A stretch of 64,000 nt of DNA from Paraglaciecola arctica. GTDB lineage: Bacteria > Pseudomonadota > Gammaproteobacteria > Enterobacterales > Alteromonadaceae. The stretch covers positions 124,001-188,000 of the forward strand of contig NZ_JAHKQO010000045.1 in NCBI RefSeq assembly GCF_018861065.1, given 5' to 3'. The position numbers and the translations under genes were made by a program. A model generated the notes under the pieces. It did not search any database and was not told where the DNA came from. It saw only the letters and a program-made list of their open reading frames with translations. Positions 8,182 through 16,405 of this stretch are shown here, piece after piece (positions within the stretch are counted from its first letter, which is position 1; the number at the start of each line of letters is the position of its first letter).

Positions 8182-10827
8182 CTAGAAGTTGTAACGCACA
8201 CCAACTGTGTAGCGGGTGCCAGTAACAGCCCACTGCCACCTTGCATCTTCAGTACCTACGTATCGCTCTTCAGCAGAATTGAATAAATTAACTGCTTCCA
8301 AATCAACCGAAAGGTCTTCAGTGATGTTGTAGCGGAATGACGCATCAAAGGATGCGAAGGCATCAATGAAAGCAGCGGCAGCGCCAGATCCAATGGAGTC
8401 AACGAACTCATCACGCCAGTTGTAAGCCAAGCGTGCGCTTATCTTATCGTTCTCAAAATAGGTCACAATGTTGACATTATTTTCAGACAAACCAGGCAAA
8501 GGCAGTTCCTTACCTGTGCGAGAATTAACTAATGGTGTTGAACTGTCGGTGTAGGAATAGTTAACTAACATACCGAATCCATCGAATGGCTCGGGTAAAA
8601 AGGTAAAAGGTTGCTGATACGACAGTTCTATGCCTTGTACATCGCCCCCCTCACCATTGAACTGACGCTGGACAAGGAAAGGCTCTGAACCAAACCCTGG
8701 TAATATTTCACTTTCTGAAGCGGTGATAATGAAAGAATCAACATCTTTAAAAAATACCCCAACCGAAGCTGATTGCTGATCTTCACCGTACCACTCCAAA
8801 GAAAAATCTATCTGGTTAGCTCTGAATGGTTCCAAGTTTGGATTACCTGCGCTGGCTGACTGCTCTTTATCATCCACCTCTAATGCGATCGCCAAATCTC
8901 GGGTATTAGGACGCGCAACCACTTCGGAGTATCCAAAACGCACGAACAAACCATCGCTCACTTCAAGTTTGGCCACCACATTGGGCAATACATCTGAATA
9001 GTTACTTTCGATACTCTGTGGAATTAATTGAGAACCATCATCGGTGCTCAAAGTCGCAGTATTATTCACTGTGGTTTCAGTATCACTATAACGTAAACCA
9101 AAGTTACCCGATAAAGGCATATCACCAATTTCAGCAAAAAAATTAACCTTTACATAAGCAGACATAATTGTATCGTCTACTTCATAAAAACCTGCGGGGC
9201 TGCGTTGAGGGCCTTCACAGCCAGGTACATATAAATCACAAAATCCGCGACCACCAGATGTGTCTGGCACCAAAAATTGACTAGGAAAACTAATGCCGTC
9301 TGCGTCGCCCAATATCCCGCCTCTATTAACAGGTAATGCCAAACTGGCAACGCTAGAGTCAGCCGCATTAATACCAGGTCCGGGCACATTATTCAAAAAG
9401 TCTCTGCTAGAGGTGACATCAGACCAACGAGCACCAAATTCGACAGACTCAAAAAAGTCATGATCTAACCTATAGTCAAAGTCAATCTTAGCCGCAGTCT
9501 CCTCTGATTTAAAAAACCAAATACGGTCAAAACCTACAGTGTAAACATACAAACTTGGATCTTGGAAATTAACATCGGATGGTAGCGACAAGCTAGCAAA
9601 GTCCCCGTCCCTAAAATCAAAACTAGCTTCATAGGTGTCGGTTGTCTGCGCCCGCATAAACTGTTGATCTTCTGTGAGCTCAGCTTTTGAGTAAGATACC
9701 TCTGCATTCATGCCAAGGTTGTCAGATAACCAAAATTCTCCGCCGAGAGCATATTGAATAGACTCTGATTGGAATTTCGCATGTACGGCGTTACCTTGTA
9801 CAACTGAATTTAAGGTTCCAGCAACCAAACTATCGTTAGCAGAAAAAACAGCTGTTCCATTGTATGCATCTAAATTCCCGGATGTAGGAACAGACAGCCA
9901 GTCACGACTATTCTGATTATCAGAGTCGGTGTAAAACACTTCAAAATACACCTTAGATGCATCACTCACTGCATATTCAGCCAGCAAATTCAGGGCCATA
10001 TCGTCACGCTCATCTTGTGCCGTTTGATAACGTAAATCACCCATCCGAAAAGCCGGAATACCATCTCCATTTGGATCGGTATCAGCAATAGGCACCCAAC
10101 GGCCAAAATTCCAAAACTTATCTTCTGTTGTATTACGGCTCCCCGTTATCCCACTAAGCTGAACCCCAAACGAGTCATCAGCAAAGGTATTGGAAACCAT
10201 AAATGACGCTTTCCCCGTGGTATCTTCACCTAGGTCATCGTAGAGCGCGTCCACACCTATTGAGGCGTGAAAACCAGGATTAGCTAAAGGACGACGTGTC
10301 TCAACATTAATAGTACCGCCTAATGAACCATCTATTTGGTTAGCCGAAAGCTGTTTGCTTACTTCTAGAGCACTGATCACTTCTGCAGGCAAGAAACGCA
10401 GCACATCTTGATTACCACCACCGCCACTAGAATTATCGATACCCCGACCATAGGGGCTGACGAGTGTTCTACCATTGATTTCGACACGATTTTCTCTTAT
10501 ACCACGTATAGACACACTGGAACCTTCGCCTGCAGTACGACGGATCTGAACGCCAGACACCCTCTGCAAAGACTCAGCTACGTTGTTATCAGGTAATTTA
10601 CCTATATCTTCAGCGACTATTGCATCAATGAATTGAGCAGAGTCCCGTTTTCTCGCAGCCGCATTTTCCAAACTGCTTCGTATACCTTTGACTTGAATAA
10701 CTTCTACATCGTCACTCGCATCATTCTTTGATAACGCATCCTGAGCAGATGCAGTATTGGCTAAGGCAATGAGTACAGATGATGCAACTACTTGCATTTT
10801 ATAAGTGCTATGAATAAATTTTTTCAT
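8182..10827 (-). CDS. TonB-dependent outer-membrane receptor (carbohydrate type)
   Basis: The 881-residue protein has a signal peptide (cleavage near ANTASAQ), a plug domain (about 45-170, with GKLPDNNVAESLQRVSGVQI and VSIRGI) and a long 22-strand-type barrel ending in aromatic GVRYNF. This layout is that of the proteobacterial TonB receptors which import oligosaccharides in Alteromonadales and Xanthomonadales. No SusD partner gene is present, as expected outside Bacteroidetes. It is the first gene of the leftward operon; GGGGAT precedes the ATG, and two IclR-like palindromes lie upstream. The ligand is inferred to be a (sulfated) galactan oligosaccharide. Confidence 0.92.
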   Translation of the reverse strand: MKKFIHSTYKMQVVASSVLIALANTASAQDALSKNDASDDVEVIQVKGIRSSLENAAARKRDSAQFIDAIVAEDIGKLPDNNVAESLQRVSGVQIRRTAGEGSSVSIRGIRENRVEINGRTLVSPYGRGIDNSSGGGGNQDVLRFLPAEVISALEVSKQLSANQIDGSLGGTINVETRRPLANPGFHASIGVDALYDDLGEDTTGKASFMVSNTFADDSFGVQLSGITGSRNTTEDKFWNFGRWVPIADTDPNGDGIPAFRMGDLRYQTAQDERDDMALNLLAEYAVSDASKVYFEVFYTDSDNQNSRDWLSVPTSGNLDAYNGTAVFSANDSLVAGTLNSVVQGNAVHAKFQSESIQYALGGEFWLSDNLGMNAEVSYSKAELTEDQQFMRAQTTDTYEASFDFRDGDFASLSLPSDVNFQDPSLYVYTVGFDRIWFFKSEETAAKIDFDYRLDHDFFESVEFGARWSDVTSSRDFLNNVPGPGINAADSSVASLALPVNRGGILGDADGISFPSQFLVPDTSGGRGFCDLYVPGCEGPQRSPAGFYEVDDTIMSAYVKVNFFAEIGDMPLSGNFGLRYSDTETTVNNTATLSTDDGSQLIPQSIESNYSDVLPNVVAKLEVSDGLFVRFGYSEVVARPNTRDLAIALEVDDKEQSASAGNPNLEPFRANQIDFSLEWYGEDQQSASVGVFFKDVDSFIITASESEILPGFGSEPFLVQRQFNGEGGDVQGIELSYQQPFTFLPEPFDGFGMLVNYSYTDSSTPLVNSRTGKELPLPGLSENNVNIVTYFENDKISARLAYNWRDEFVDSIGSGAAAAFIDAFASFDASFRYNITEDLSVDLEAVNLFNSAEERYVGTEDARWQWAVTGTRYTVGVRYNF

Positions 10828-10913
10828 GTTTTGATCCCCAATTTATTTTCACGCCCTTATAAAGTGCGTGGTGGTAATGGTGTCAACCTCGTTTTTTTAC
10901 AAGGCTATAACAT

Positions 10914-10930
10914 TTGAAACATTGTTTCAA
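10914..10930. promoter_or_regulatory. Perfect palindrome TTGAAACATTGTTTCAA, putative IclR-type operator
   Basis: TTGAAAC and GTTTCAA flank a 3-base centre. The inner 15 bases (TGAAA-N5-TTTCA) have the geometry of IclR-family boxes (TGGAA-N5-TTCCA). It lies about 85 bp upstream of the TonB receptor ATG, with its centre 33 bp from the next site. Binding by the neighbouring IclR-SMP30 protein is inferred. Confidence 0.55.
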
Positions 10931-10947
10931 CAGAAAAGACCACAATA

Positions 10948-10962
10948 TGGAAAAAGGTTCCA
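10948..10962. promoter_or_regulatory. IclR-like box TGGAAAAAGGTTCCA
   Basis: The arms TGGAA and TTCCA are exact and separated by 5 bases, as in the IclR consensus TGGAAATNATTTCCA. The site lies between the TonB receptor operon and the end of the enolase gene. It is likely a binding site of the locus regulator. Confidence 0.6.
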
Positions 10963-10978
10963 TTTAATTCTTGAATTT

Positions 10979-12130
10979 TTAAAAGGAAGGCTTAACAGGA
11001 AACCAGTTAGGCTTTTCTGAATCAAGATATGCCCCGGAAATTTCTGCCACTTGATATTGTTCTATTTTCTCTTCGATAGGTTCGACACCTAACCCCGGCT
11101 CTTCGGGCACTGTATATGCTCCATCATTAATGGTCAGCGGATTGGCAACGATATCGCCTGCAAGATAGTCTCGCTCGGTATCGATAGAGATCGTCAGGTT
11201 TGGAATAGATGCTGCTAAATGCAGATAAGCGGCCTGAGCAATACTCATTTCGCCGCCACTATGCAATGATAAGGGGATACCTACAGCTTCAGCAATTGCT
11301 GCCGCTTTGATTGTTTGCCAGCAACCTCCAGCTTCTTGAGGATCAAGCAACAGCACATCTGCAGCTTCCATTCGGACTATATTCACTATATCTTCAAGTG
11401 TATAGGCGCTTTCATCCAGTGCAATTGGGATATGCTGGCTTTCTCGCAGTTTGGCATGACCAATTAAGTCATCTAATTGCAACGGCTGCTCAACATAGGA
11501 GAGATCGTAGTCTTTAAGTTTATAGAGCATTCTACTGGCTGTGCCTGGTGTCCAAGCACCATTCACATCGACTCGTAATTCATAATCTCCAATGGCTGTC
11601 CGAACCGCTTCTGTCACCACGATATCAGTATGTGCGTCAAACCCTATTTTAGCCTTAAATGACGTGTAGCCTTTGTCCATAAAGTATTTTGCTTTATCAG
11701 ACACAGCCTGTGGTTCAGGTAAAAACAGGTAGGCAGATGCAGGGATCTGCTTGCGCCACGCGCCGCCCCACAATTTATGTAAAGGCTGTTGTAGCATCCG
11801 TCCATACGCATCCCACATAGCCATTTCCATCGCTGAGCTCGCCATCACAGCTGCACGTTTATGATGGTAATAGCCGGCACCAAGGATATGGCGGGTAAAC
11901 TTTTCGACGTCGCAAACAGCATAACCTTTAGCTAGTGGCGCCACGACTTTATCGAATACCGCGAGTACAGTATCTATCAAACAGATCGACTCACCCCAGC
12001 CGACAACACCTTCATCAGTTTCAATTTTAACAATAAGACGGGTGGTGCCTATCCTACGGCCTGATGCCCATAAAATATTCTCTTTAAAAGGCATCCGGAT
12101 TAGCCATCTTTTTACGTTAACTATTTTCAT
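10979..12130 (-). CDS. Enolase-superfamily sugar-acid dehydratase (galactonate dehydratase-like)
   Basis: The 383-residue protein belongs to the mandelate racemase group of the enolase superfamily. With the start at ATG 12130 the KAK motif gives Lys159 and Lys161, metal ligands are Asp188, Glu214 (YVEQPL) and Asp239 (ALDES), and a His290 (SLHSGGE) with Asp263 keeps the 27-residue spacing of the His-Asp dyad. It should dehydrate a sugar acid to 2-keto-3-deoxygalactonate for DgoK. D-galactonate dehydratase is favoured because a lactonase and a dehydrogenase lie next door; 3,6-anhydro-L-galactonate cycloisomerase is an alternative from the same superfamily. ATG 12130 is preferred over an upstream TTG because AAGGA lies 7 bases before it. 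The gene is divergent from the regulator gene. Confidence 0.82.
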   Translation of the reverse strand: MKIVNVKRWLIRMPFKENILWASGRRIGTTRLIVKIETDEGVVGWGESICLIDTVLAVFDKVVAPLAKGYAVCDVEKFTRHILGAGYYHHKRAAVMASSAMEMAMWDAYGRMLQQPLHKLWGGAWRKQIPASAYLFLPEPQAVSDKAKYFMDKGYTSFKAKIGFDAHTDIVVTEAVRTAIGDYELRVDVNGAWTPGTASRMLYKLKDYDLSYVEQPLQLDDLIGHAKLRESQHIPIALDESAYTLEDIVNIVRMEAADVLLLDPQEAGGCWQTIKAAAIAEAVGIPLSLHSGGEMSIAQAAYLHLAASIPNLTISIDTERDYLAGDIVANPLTINDGAYTVPEEPGLGVEPIEEKIEQYQVAEISGAYLDSEKPNWFPVKPSF

Positions 12131-12175
12131 TTTCAATCCTTATTTATGTGAAATTACATTTACTATAAATTATAT

Positions 12176-12190
12176 TGGACTATTATTCCA
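12176..12190. promoter_or_regulatory. IclR-like box in the divergent promoter
   Basis: TGGACTATTATTCCA matches the TGGAA-N5-TTCCA layout with one mismatch. It sits in a longer inverted repeat, TATTGGA at 12173-12179 and TCCAATA at 12187-12193. A second, inverted arrangement, TTCCA-ATATA-TGGAA, overlaps it at 12186-12200. The site lies between the enolase gene and the iclR-smp30 gene, fitting control of both and autoregulation. Confidence 0.6.
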
Positions 12191-12253
12191 ATATATGGAA
12201 CCATTATTAATAGCCTATGCCCAACTTTGCTAAAGCGAGGTAATAAAGAGATA

Positions 12254-14023
12254 ATGTCTTCAATGCACTACACAAATGGCAACAATAAGATGAAAGATGA
12301 AAGAGATGCTTGGGGAGATGCACTTGGCGTGTCTCCTTGCAACGTACAAAAAAAAGTGCCTGTACCCGGCACGCAAGCTTTATGGAAAGGCCTATCTATA
12401 TTGAAAATAATTGCTGAAGCGCCTTCCTCCGTTCGTTTCAGTCAATTGATGGAATTATCTGGTCAGCCTAAAGGCACGCTTCATCGTATTCTTCAGGCTT
12501 TGATTGAATTTAGGCTTGTTAGAGTCGACGCTGAACAAACCTATACTTTAGGTACAAGATTGTTTGAAATGGCGCACAAAGTTTGGAATGACTTTGACCT
12601 GCGAGGCGCTGCAGAGCCAGAACTCATAAGGCTGCAGAAGCTTTCCAATGAAACCTCTCGTTTAGGCGTGTTTGAAGACAACAGTATTCTCATCATCGAC
12701 CAAAAAGAAACCATGAACCCACTGAGATTAGAATTAGGCGTAGGTAAAAAGTTGCAACTGCATGCTAGTGCGATGGGCAAATCGATGTTAGCTCACTTGT
12801 CACCCAGTGACTTTAGCTCAGCGATGGTGAACTGCCCATTGGAACGTTTCACCGCAAATACCATTATTAATGAAGCCGAATTTATGCGGCATTTAGACCT
12901 TGTCAAAGCAAGGGGGTACGCTATTTCTGTTGAAGAACAATTTGTCGGCGTCAACTCTGTTGCCGCCCCAATTCTGGATAACGCTGGGAAACCCATCGGT
13001 TCAGTATCCATAGCCGGTGGCACCTATAGCTTAACTCAAGAGCGACTGCACAGTTTAGGTCGTGAAGTAATAGAAGCTGCAAGAAGAATTTCTGGACACG
13101 TTGGAGAGAGTTTCATGTCGATTGCCACTAAACGCCAGCCAACTAAATCGGGAAACAATAATTGGGAATGCGTTGTTGCATCAGAGTCTTTTCTTGGTGA
13201 AGGGCCCCACTGGAACGACGAGCTTCAACGCTTGGAGTGGGTAGATATTCTTGAACCTGCAGCGCACATTTCTAACCCAGAAACCGGTGAAGACAAAACC
13301 ATTCATCTACCTGAAATTGTTGGAGCAATGGTACCTAGGCGACGTGGAGGTCACGTGGCGGTAACCCAGTTTGGTTACCGCACAGTAGATTTATCCACAG
13401 GTGCAATGCTACCTCTGGCAACCCCAAGCGATATAGAGGGGTGCCGCTTCAATGACGGAAAGTGCGATGCAAAAGGACGCTTCTGGGCAGGCACATTAGC
13501 ACTTGATGCTTCACCGGGTAAAGGCGCGTTATATTGTTTGGAAGAAAACGGTAAGCTAACCAAAGTATTGTCTGATTTACACATATCCAATGGTATTGGG
13601 TGGAATGCAGACTCTACCAAGATGTATTTGACTGACTCAGGCGAAAAAACCATCTACGTTTTTGACTTTGAGCTATCGTCAGGCCTCTTATCAAATAGGC
13701 AAGTTTTTGCTCAACTTCGTGATGAGGAGGGCTCTCCAGACGGATTGACCGTGGACATGGAAGGCGGTGTATGGAGTGCCATATGGGATGGTTGGCGAGT
13801 GGTAAGGTTTGACCAATATGGGGTCATAGACCGAGTGATTGACCTACCTGTTCCCAGACCAACAAGTTGCGCTTTTGGCGGCAAAGATCTATCTACCCTA
13901 TATATTACCTCCGCACGAATTAGGCTGTCATCAGAAGCGCTTTCGGAATCACCTTTATCAGGATCGGTATTTGCGGTTGAAACAGGTATCAAAGGTGTGC
14001 CTATTAATTCATTTGCGGGTTGA
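12254..14023 (+). CDS. IclR-family regulator fused to an SMP-30/gluconolactonase domain
   Basis: This 589-residue protein joins two normally separate proteins. Residues about 40-105 are a winged helix (SQLMELSGQPKGTLHRILQ), about 110-290 the IclR effector domain (RLGVFEDNS, LHASAMGKSMLAH, SVAAPI), and about 300-585 a six-bladed SMP-30 propeller. All four lactonase metal ligands appear intact: Glu316 (LGEGP), Asn400 (RFNDGKCD), Asn446 (SNGIGW) and Asp496 (SPDGLTVD). It may both sense and hydrolyse a sugar lactone such as galactono-lactone; the coupling is inference. The frame also begins with a TTG at 12227; ATG 12254 is preferred but ribosome sites are weak for both. It is divergent from the enolase gene and 12 bp upstream of the SDR gene. 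Confidence 0.85.
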   Translation: MSSMHYTNGNNKMKDERDAWGDALGVSPCNVQKKVPVPGTQALWKGLSILKIIAEAPSSVRFSQLMELSGQPKGTLHRILQALIEFRLVRVDAEQTYTLGTRLFEMAHKVWNDFDLRGAAEPELIRLQKLSNETSRLGVFEDNSILIIDQKETMNPLRLELGVGKKLQLHASAMGKSMLAHLSPSDFSSAMVNCPLERFTANTIINEAEFMRHLDLVKARGYAISVEEQFVGVNSVAAPILDNAGKPIGSVSIAGGTYSLTQERLHSLGREVIEAARRISGHVGESFMSIATKRQPTKSGNNNWECVVASESFLGEGPHWNDELQRLEWVDILEPAAHISNPETGEDKTIHLPEIVGAMVPRRRGGHVAVTQFGYRTVDLSTGAMLPLATPSDIEGCRFNDGKCDAKGRFWAGTLALDASPGKGALYCLEENGKLTKVLSDLHISNGIGWNADSTKMYLTDSGEKTIYVFDFELSSGLLSNRQVFAQLRDEEGSPDGLTVDMEGGVWSAIWDGWRVVRFDQYGVIDRVIDLPVPRPTSCAFGGKDLSTLYITSARIRLSSEALSESPLSGSVFAVETGIKGVPINSFAG

Positions 14024-14035
14024 GGAAATGAGAAT

Positions 14036-14800
14036 ATGACAACCACTTATTCTGATCTAAAAGATAAAACGGTACTCGTTTCTGGGGGGGCCGGTGGCAT
14101 AGGCGCTGCTATTGTGAAGCATTTTTGTCAACAAAGCGCAGTCGTCGCTTTTCTTGATGTTAATCATCAGGCCAGCCAACAACTTGCTCAAACTGTATAT
14201 GAAGAAACAGGGGTGACTCCGATTTTCCAGATATGCGATCTTCGTGATAGCCAAAAAACGAGGATGGCAGTCAACAAATTAATAGAACAATGTGGTGAAT
14301 TTAACGTTCTAGTGAATAACGCTGGGCACGACGAAGCTCATTCGCTCGGTTCAGTAACCCCTGAATACTGGGATGATAGAGTCGCTGTTAATTTGAAACA
14401 TCAATATTTTTTAACTCAACAAGTTGCGACAAGTATGCAAGCCAAACAACAGGGAGCTATCATAAATCTTGGCTCTATTTCGTGGATGATGGGCGCGGAA
14501 GGCGTATCAGTCTATACCACCATGAAGTCTGCTGTTATGGGAATGACCAAGTCGTTAGCACGAGAATTAGGACACGACAACATTAGAGTCAACTCAATAG
14601 CACCTGGCTGGGTTTTAACCGAACGTCAACTTGAAAAAGCTAGCCAATATCCGCAGAAACTCAAAAGCTATCTTGATAGACAATGCCTCAAAACTCACTT
14701 ACAACCCAAAGACATTGCCAAATTATGCCTATGGCTTGCATCAGATGAAAGTTGCAGACTTACAGGGCAAACAATTAATTATGACGGCGGAGTAATCTAA
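14036..14800 (+). CDS. SDR-family dehydrogenase, probable galactose (aldose) 1-dehydrogenase
   Basis: This classical short-chain dehydrogenase has 254 residues. The cofactor loop SGGAGGIG, an acidic Asp41 after the second strand (NAD preference), NNAG, and catalytic Ser147, Tyr160 and Lys164 (YTTMK) are all present. GAGGAAATGAG precedes the ATG. It follows the IclR-SMP30 gene by 12 bp and is surely co-transcribed. In this context the likely job is oxidation of galactose (or a related aldose) to its lactone, the first step before the lactonase and the dehydratase. The SDR family is broad, so the substrate rests on context only. Confidence 0.78.
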   Translation: MTTTYSDLKDKTVLVSGGAGGIGAAIVKHFCQQSAVVAFLDVNHQASQQLAQTVYEETGVTPIFQICDLRDSQKTRMAVNKLIEQCGEFNVLVNNAGHDEAHSLGSVTPEYWDDRVAVNLKHQYFLTQQVATSMQAKQQGAIINLGSISWMMGAEGVSVYTTMKSAVMGMTKSLARELGHDNIRVNSIAPGWVLTERQLEKASQYPQKLKSYLDRQCLKTHLQPKDIAKLCLWLASDESCRLTGQTINYDGGVI

Positions 14801-14810
14801 CATAATAGTG

Positions 14811-14836
14811 GCTGTACCAGCATATGTTGATACAGC
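14811..14836 (+). terminator. Weak stem-loop after the SDR gene
   Basis: GCTGTA and TACAGC pair around an imperfect inner stem, and TTTAACTATTT follows. The position 11 bp past the SDR stop fits a terminator, but the stem is short and the T-run is broken. The remaining bases to 15017 hold no gene that I can see. Confidence 0.35.
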
Positions 14837-15017
14837 TTTAACTATTTCTAATGTAGAATTAGTGTCTTAATAAACTGTCGTATAGTATCCCAATTATAGG
14901 AGTTTAATCGCTTTCTTTCTCGCTGAATCGCATATTTTGAACCTAGATTAAGCCTAGGTCCACGCTACCTCATAATACATGGCTGTCAACACCTAACCAT
15001 TTGTAGAAAGGGCATAA

Positions 15018-16304
15018 ATGAAGTCAACCATGGTAAAAAAACTATTTTTTGTGTCGGCAATTCTGCTTTGTTGTTCTAAAGCATTTGCAGAACCAGTCAA
15101 TAAACAATTCGATAAATCTTATGCGTCTTTAATCGATGCCAACTTGGCCTTTTTTATTAAACACGGCTGGGATAAGGACTTAGGTGTGTTCTATTCTGAA
15201 TTAGATAATCAAGGCAAACGCGTATCTGAAAAGATACACACAGTAGCACTTGGTCGTTTAATTTATGCTTTGGCTTATGCTTCACAATACAATCAAGAAT
15301 ATTTGAGTGTTGCTAAGCGAGCGGCAAGTTTTCAACTAGATAATCTTATTGCCAACGAAACTGGCGTTGGCCACTACTTTTTACCCACATATGAATCAGG
15401 TAAAGTAGCGCATGTAAAATCTTTGGATATTTGGCAACAAACTTACGGCATGACTGGATTAGTTGAATTATATCGCCAGACGCAAGATGAGAAACTATTA
15501 GCAAAAATACATGAGTTGCATAAAAGCTATGTAAAACGTTTTCAAGATCCACTTGAGCAGGGTTTTGTTATGAACTACGATTTAGAGCATTCCGTAAGAT
15601 TTAAAGAGAAGAGTTTTCAGTCTGTTATTTATCCTCTATCAGGTTACTTAATTAATTTATGGGAAGCCGATCGCGAACATCGTGATCTTTATGAACAAGT
15701 TCTGCAAGATCATGCATCTTTGGCAGCCAAATATTTATGGTCTGAGCAGTTAGGCTGGCCTAACATTTCTTTTTCAAAAAACTGGAAGCCTTGCGTGGTG
15801 CAAGATGGTGCTCAATGTCCCGATGTCTAACCAGGACACAGTTTTCAGCTTGCTGCGACCTTATTTAGAGCATCAAAATGGGAGTTTATTTCTGCTAAGG
15901 AGCGTGAGAATTACGACACTTTAGCAAAAACAATTATAAGACAAACCATCAACAAACCTATCTGGGACAACAACACTAGCCAGGGTTTCTTTCGTTCATT
16001 TAATCCTTATACGAATAACGTTTCATCAAACCAAAAATCATGGTGGCAACATCATGAAGCAATCGCGGCATTGGCCAACGCAGGTCGTGACTAAGTTTGT
16101 CTAACCAATCAAATAGAAAATTTTTATGTTGAGTCATTTGTCGATAGGATGAATGGTGGTGAGTACTTTTTTCTAAATGAAGATGGAACGCCTAATAAAA
16201 CTGAAAATAAAGGTAGCAAGGGAAAGTCTTCTTTTCACTTGGTCGAGATGGTAAGGCTGTCATCACCCACTAAGCAGACAAGGTTAGCGAGCAGCTGTAA
16301 TTAA
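15018..16304 (+). pseudogene. Broken secreted AGE-family (N-acylglucosamine 2-epimerase-like) gene
   Basis: The frame starts with a good ribosome site (GAAAGGGC) and a signal peptide (about 1-25, ending KAFAEP). It encodes (alpha/alpha)6-barrel sequence of AGE type for 270 codons, then meets TAA at 15828-15830. The same frame goes on with clear family sequence (PGHSFQLAATLFRAS, WWQHHEAIAAL), meets a second TAA at 16092-16094, and goes on again to the C-terminal GKSSFHLVEMVR before a final TAA at 16302-16304. Two in-frame nonsense changes without a frameshift indicate recent loss. The product would have been a periplasmic sugar epimerase-like protein of about 428 residues. The truncated 270-residue form lacks catalytic histidines of the C-terminal half. 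Confidence 0.8.
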
Positions 16305-16351
16305 TAGCAATCTTTACCTTTTAGACAATAGGCGTAAATAGAAATACTGAA

Positions 16352-16390
16352 GATACGATTCAATCAAAAAATAATTGATTGAATCGTATC
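16352..16390. repeat. 16-bp perfect inverted repeat between convergent genes
   Basis: The arms at 16352-16367 and 16375-16390 are exactly complementary with a 7-base AT loop. It lies between the end of the broken AGE gene and the stop of the leftward TIM-barrel gene. There is no T-run, so it is not a standard intrinsic terminator, although it could act as a bidirectional transcription barrier. Confidence 0.6.
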
Positions 16391-16405
16391 GAATATGCAA
16401 AATTC

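Noticed and set aside
1-14800. The locus as an agar or porphyran locus using the 3,6-anhydro-L-galactose route
   Set aside because: No agarase-type or GH117 gene is present and a lactonase sits in the path, so the galactonate route fits better. The cycloisomerase option is kept as an alternative for the enolase gene.
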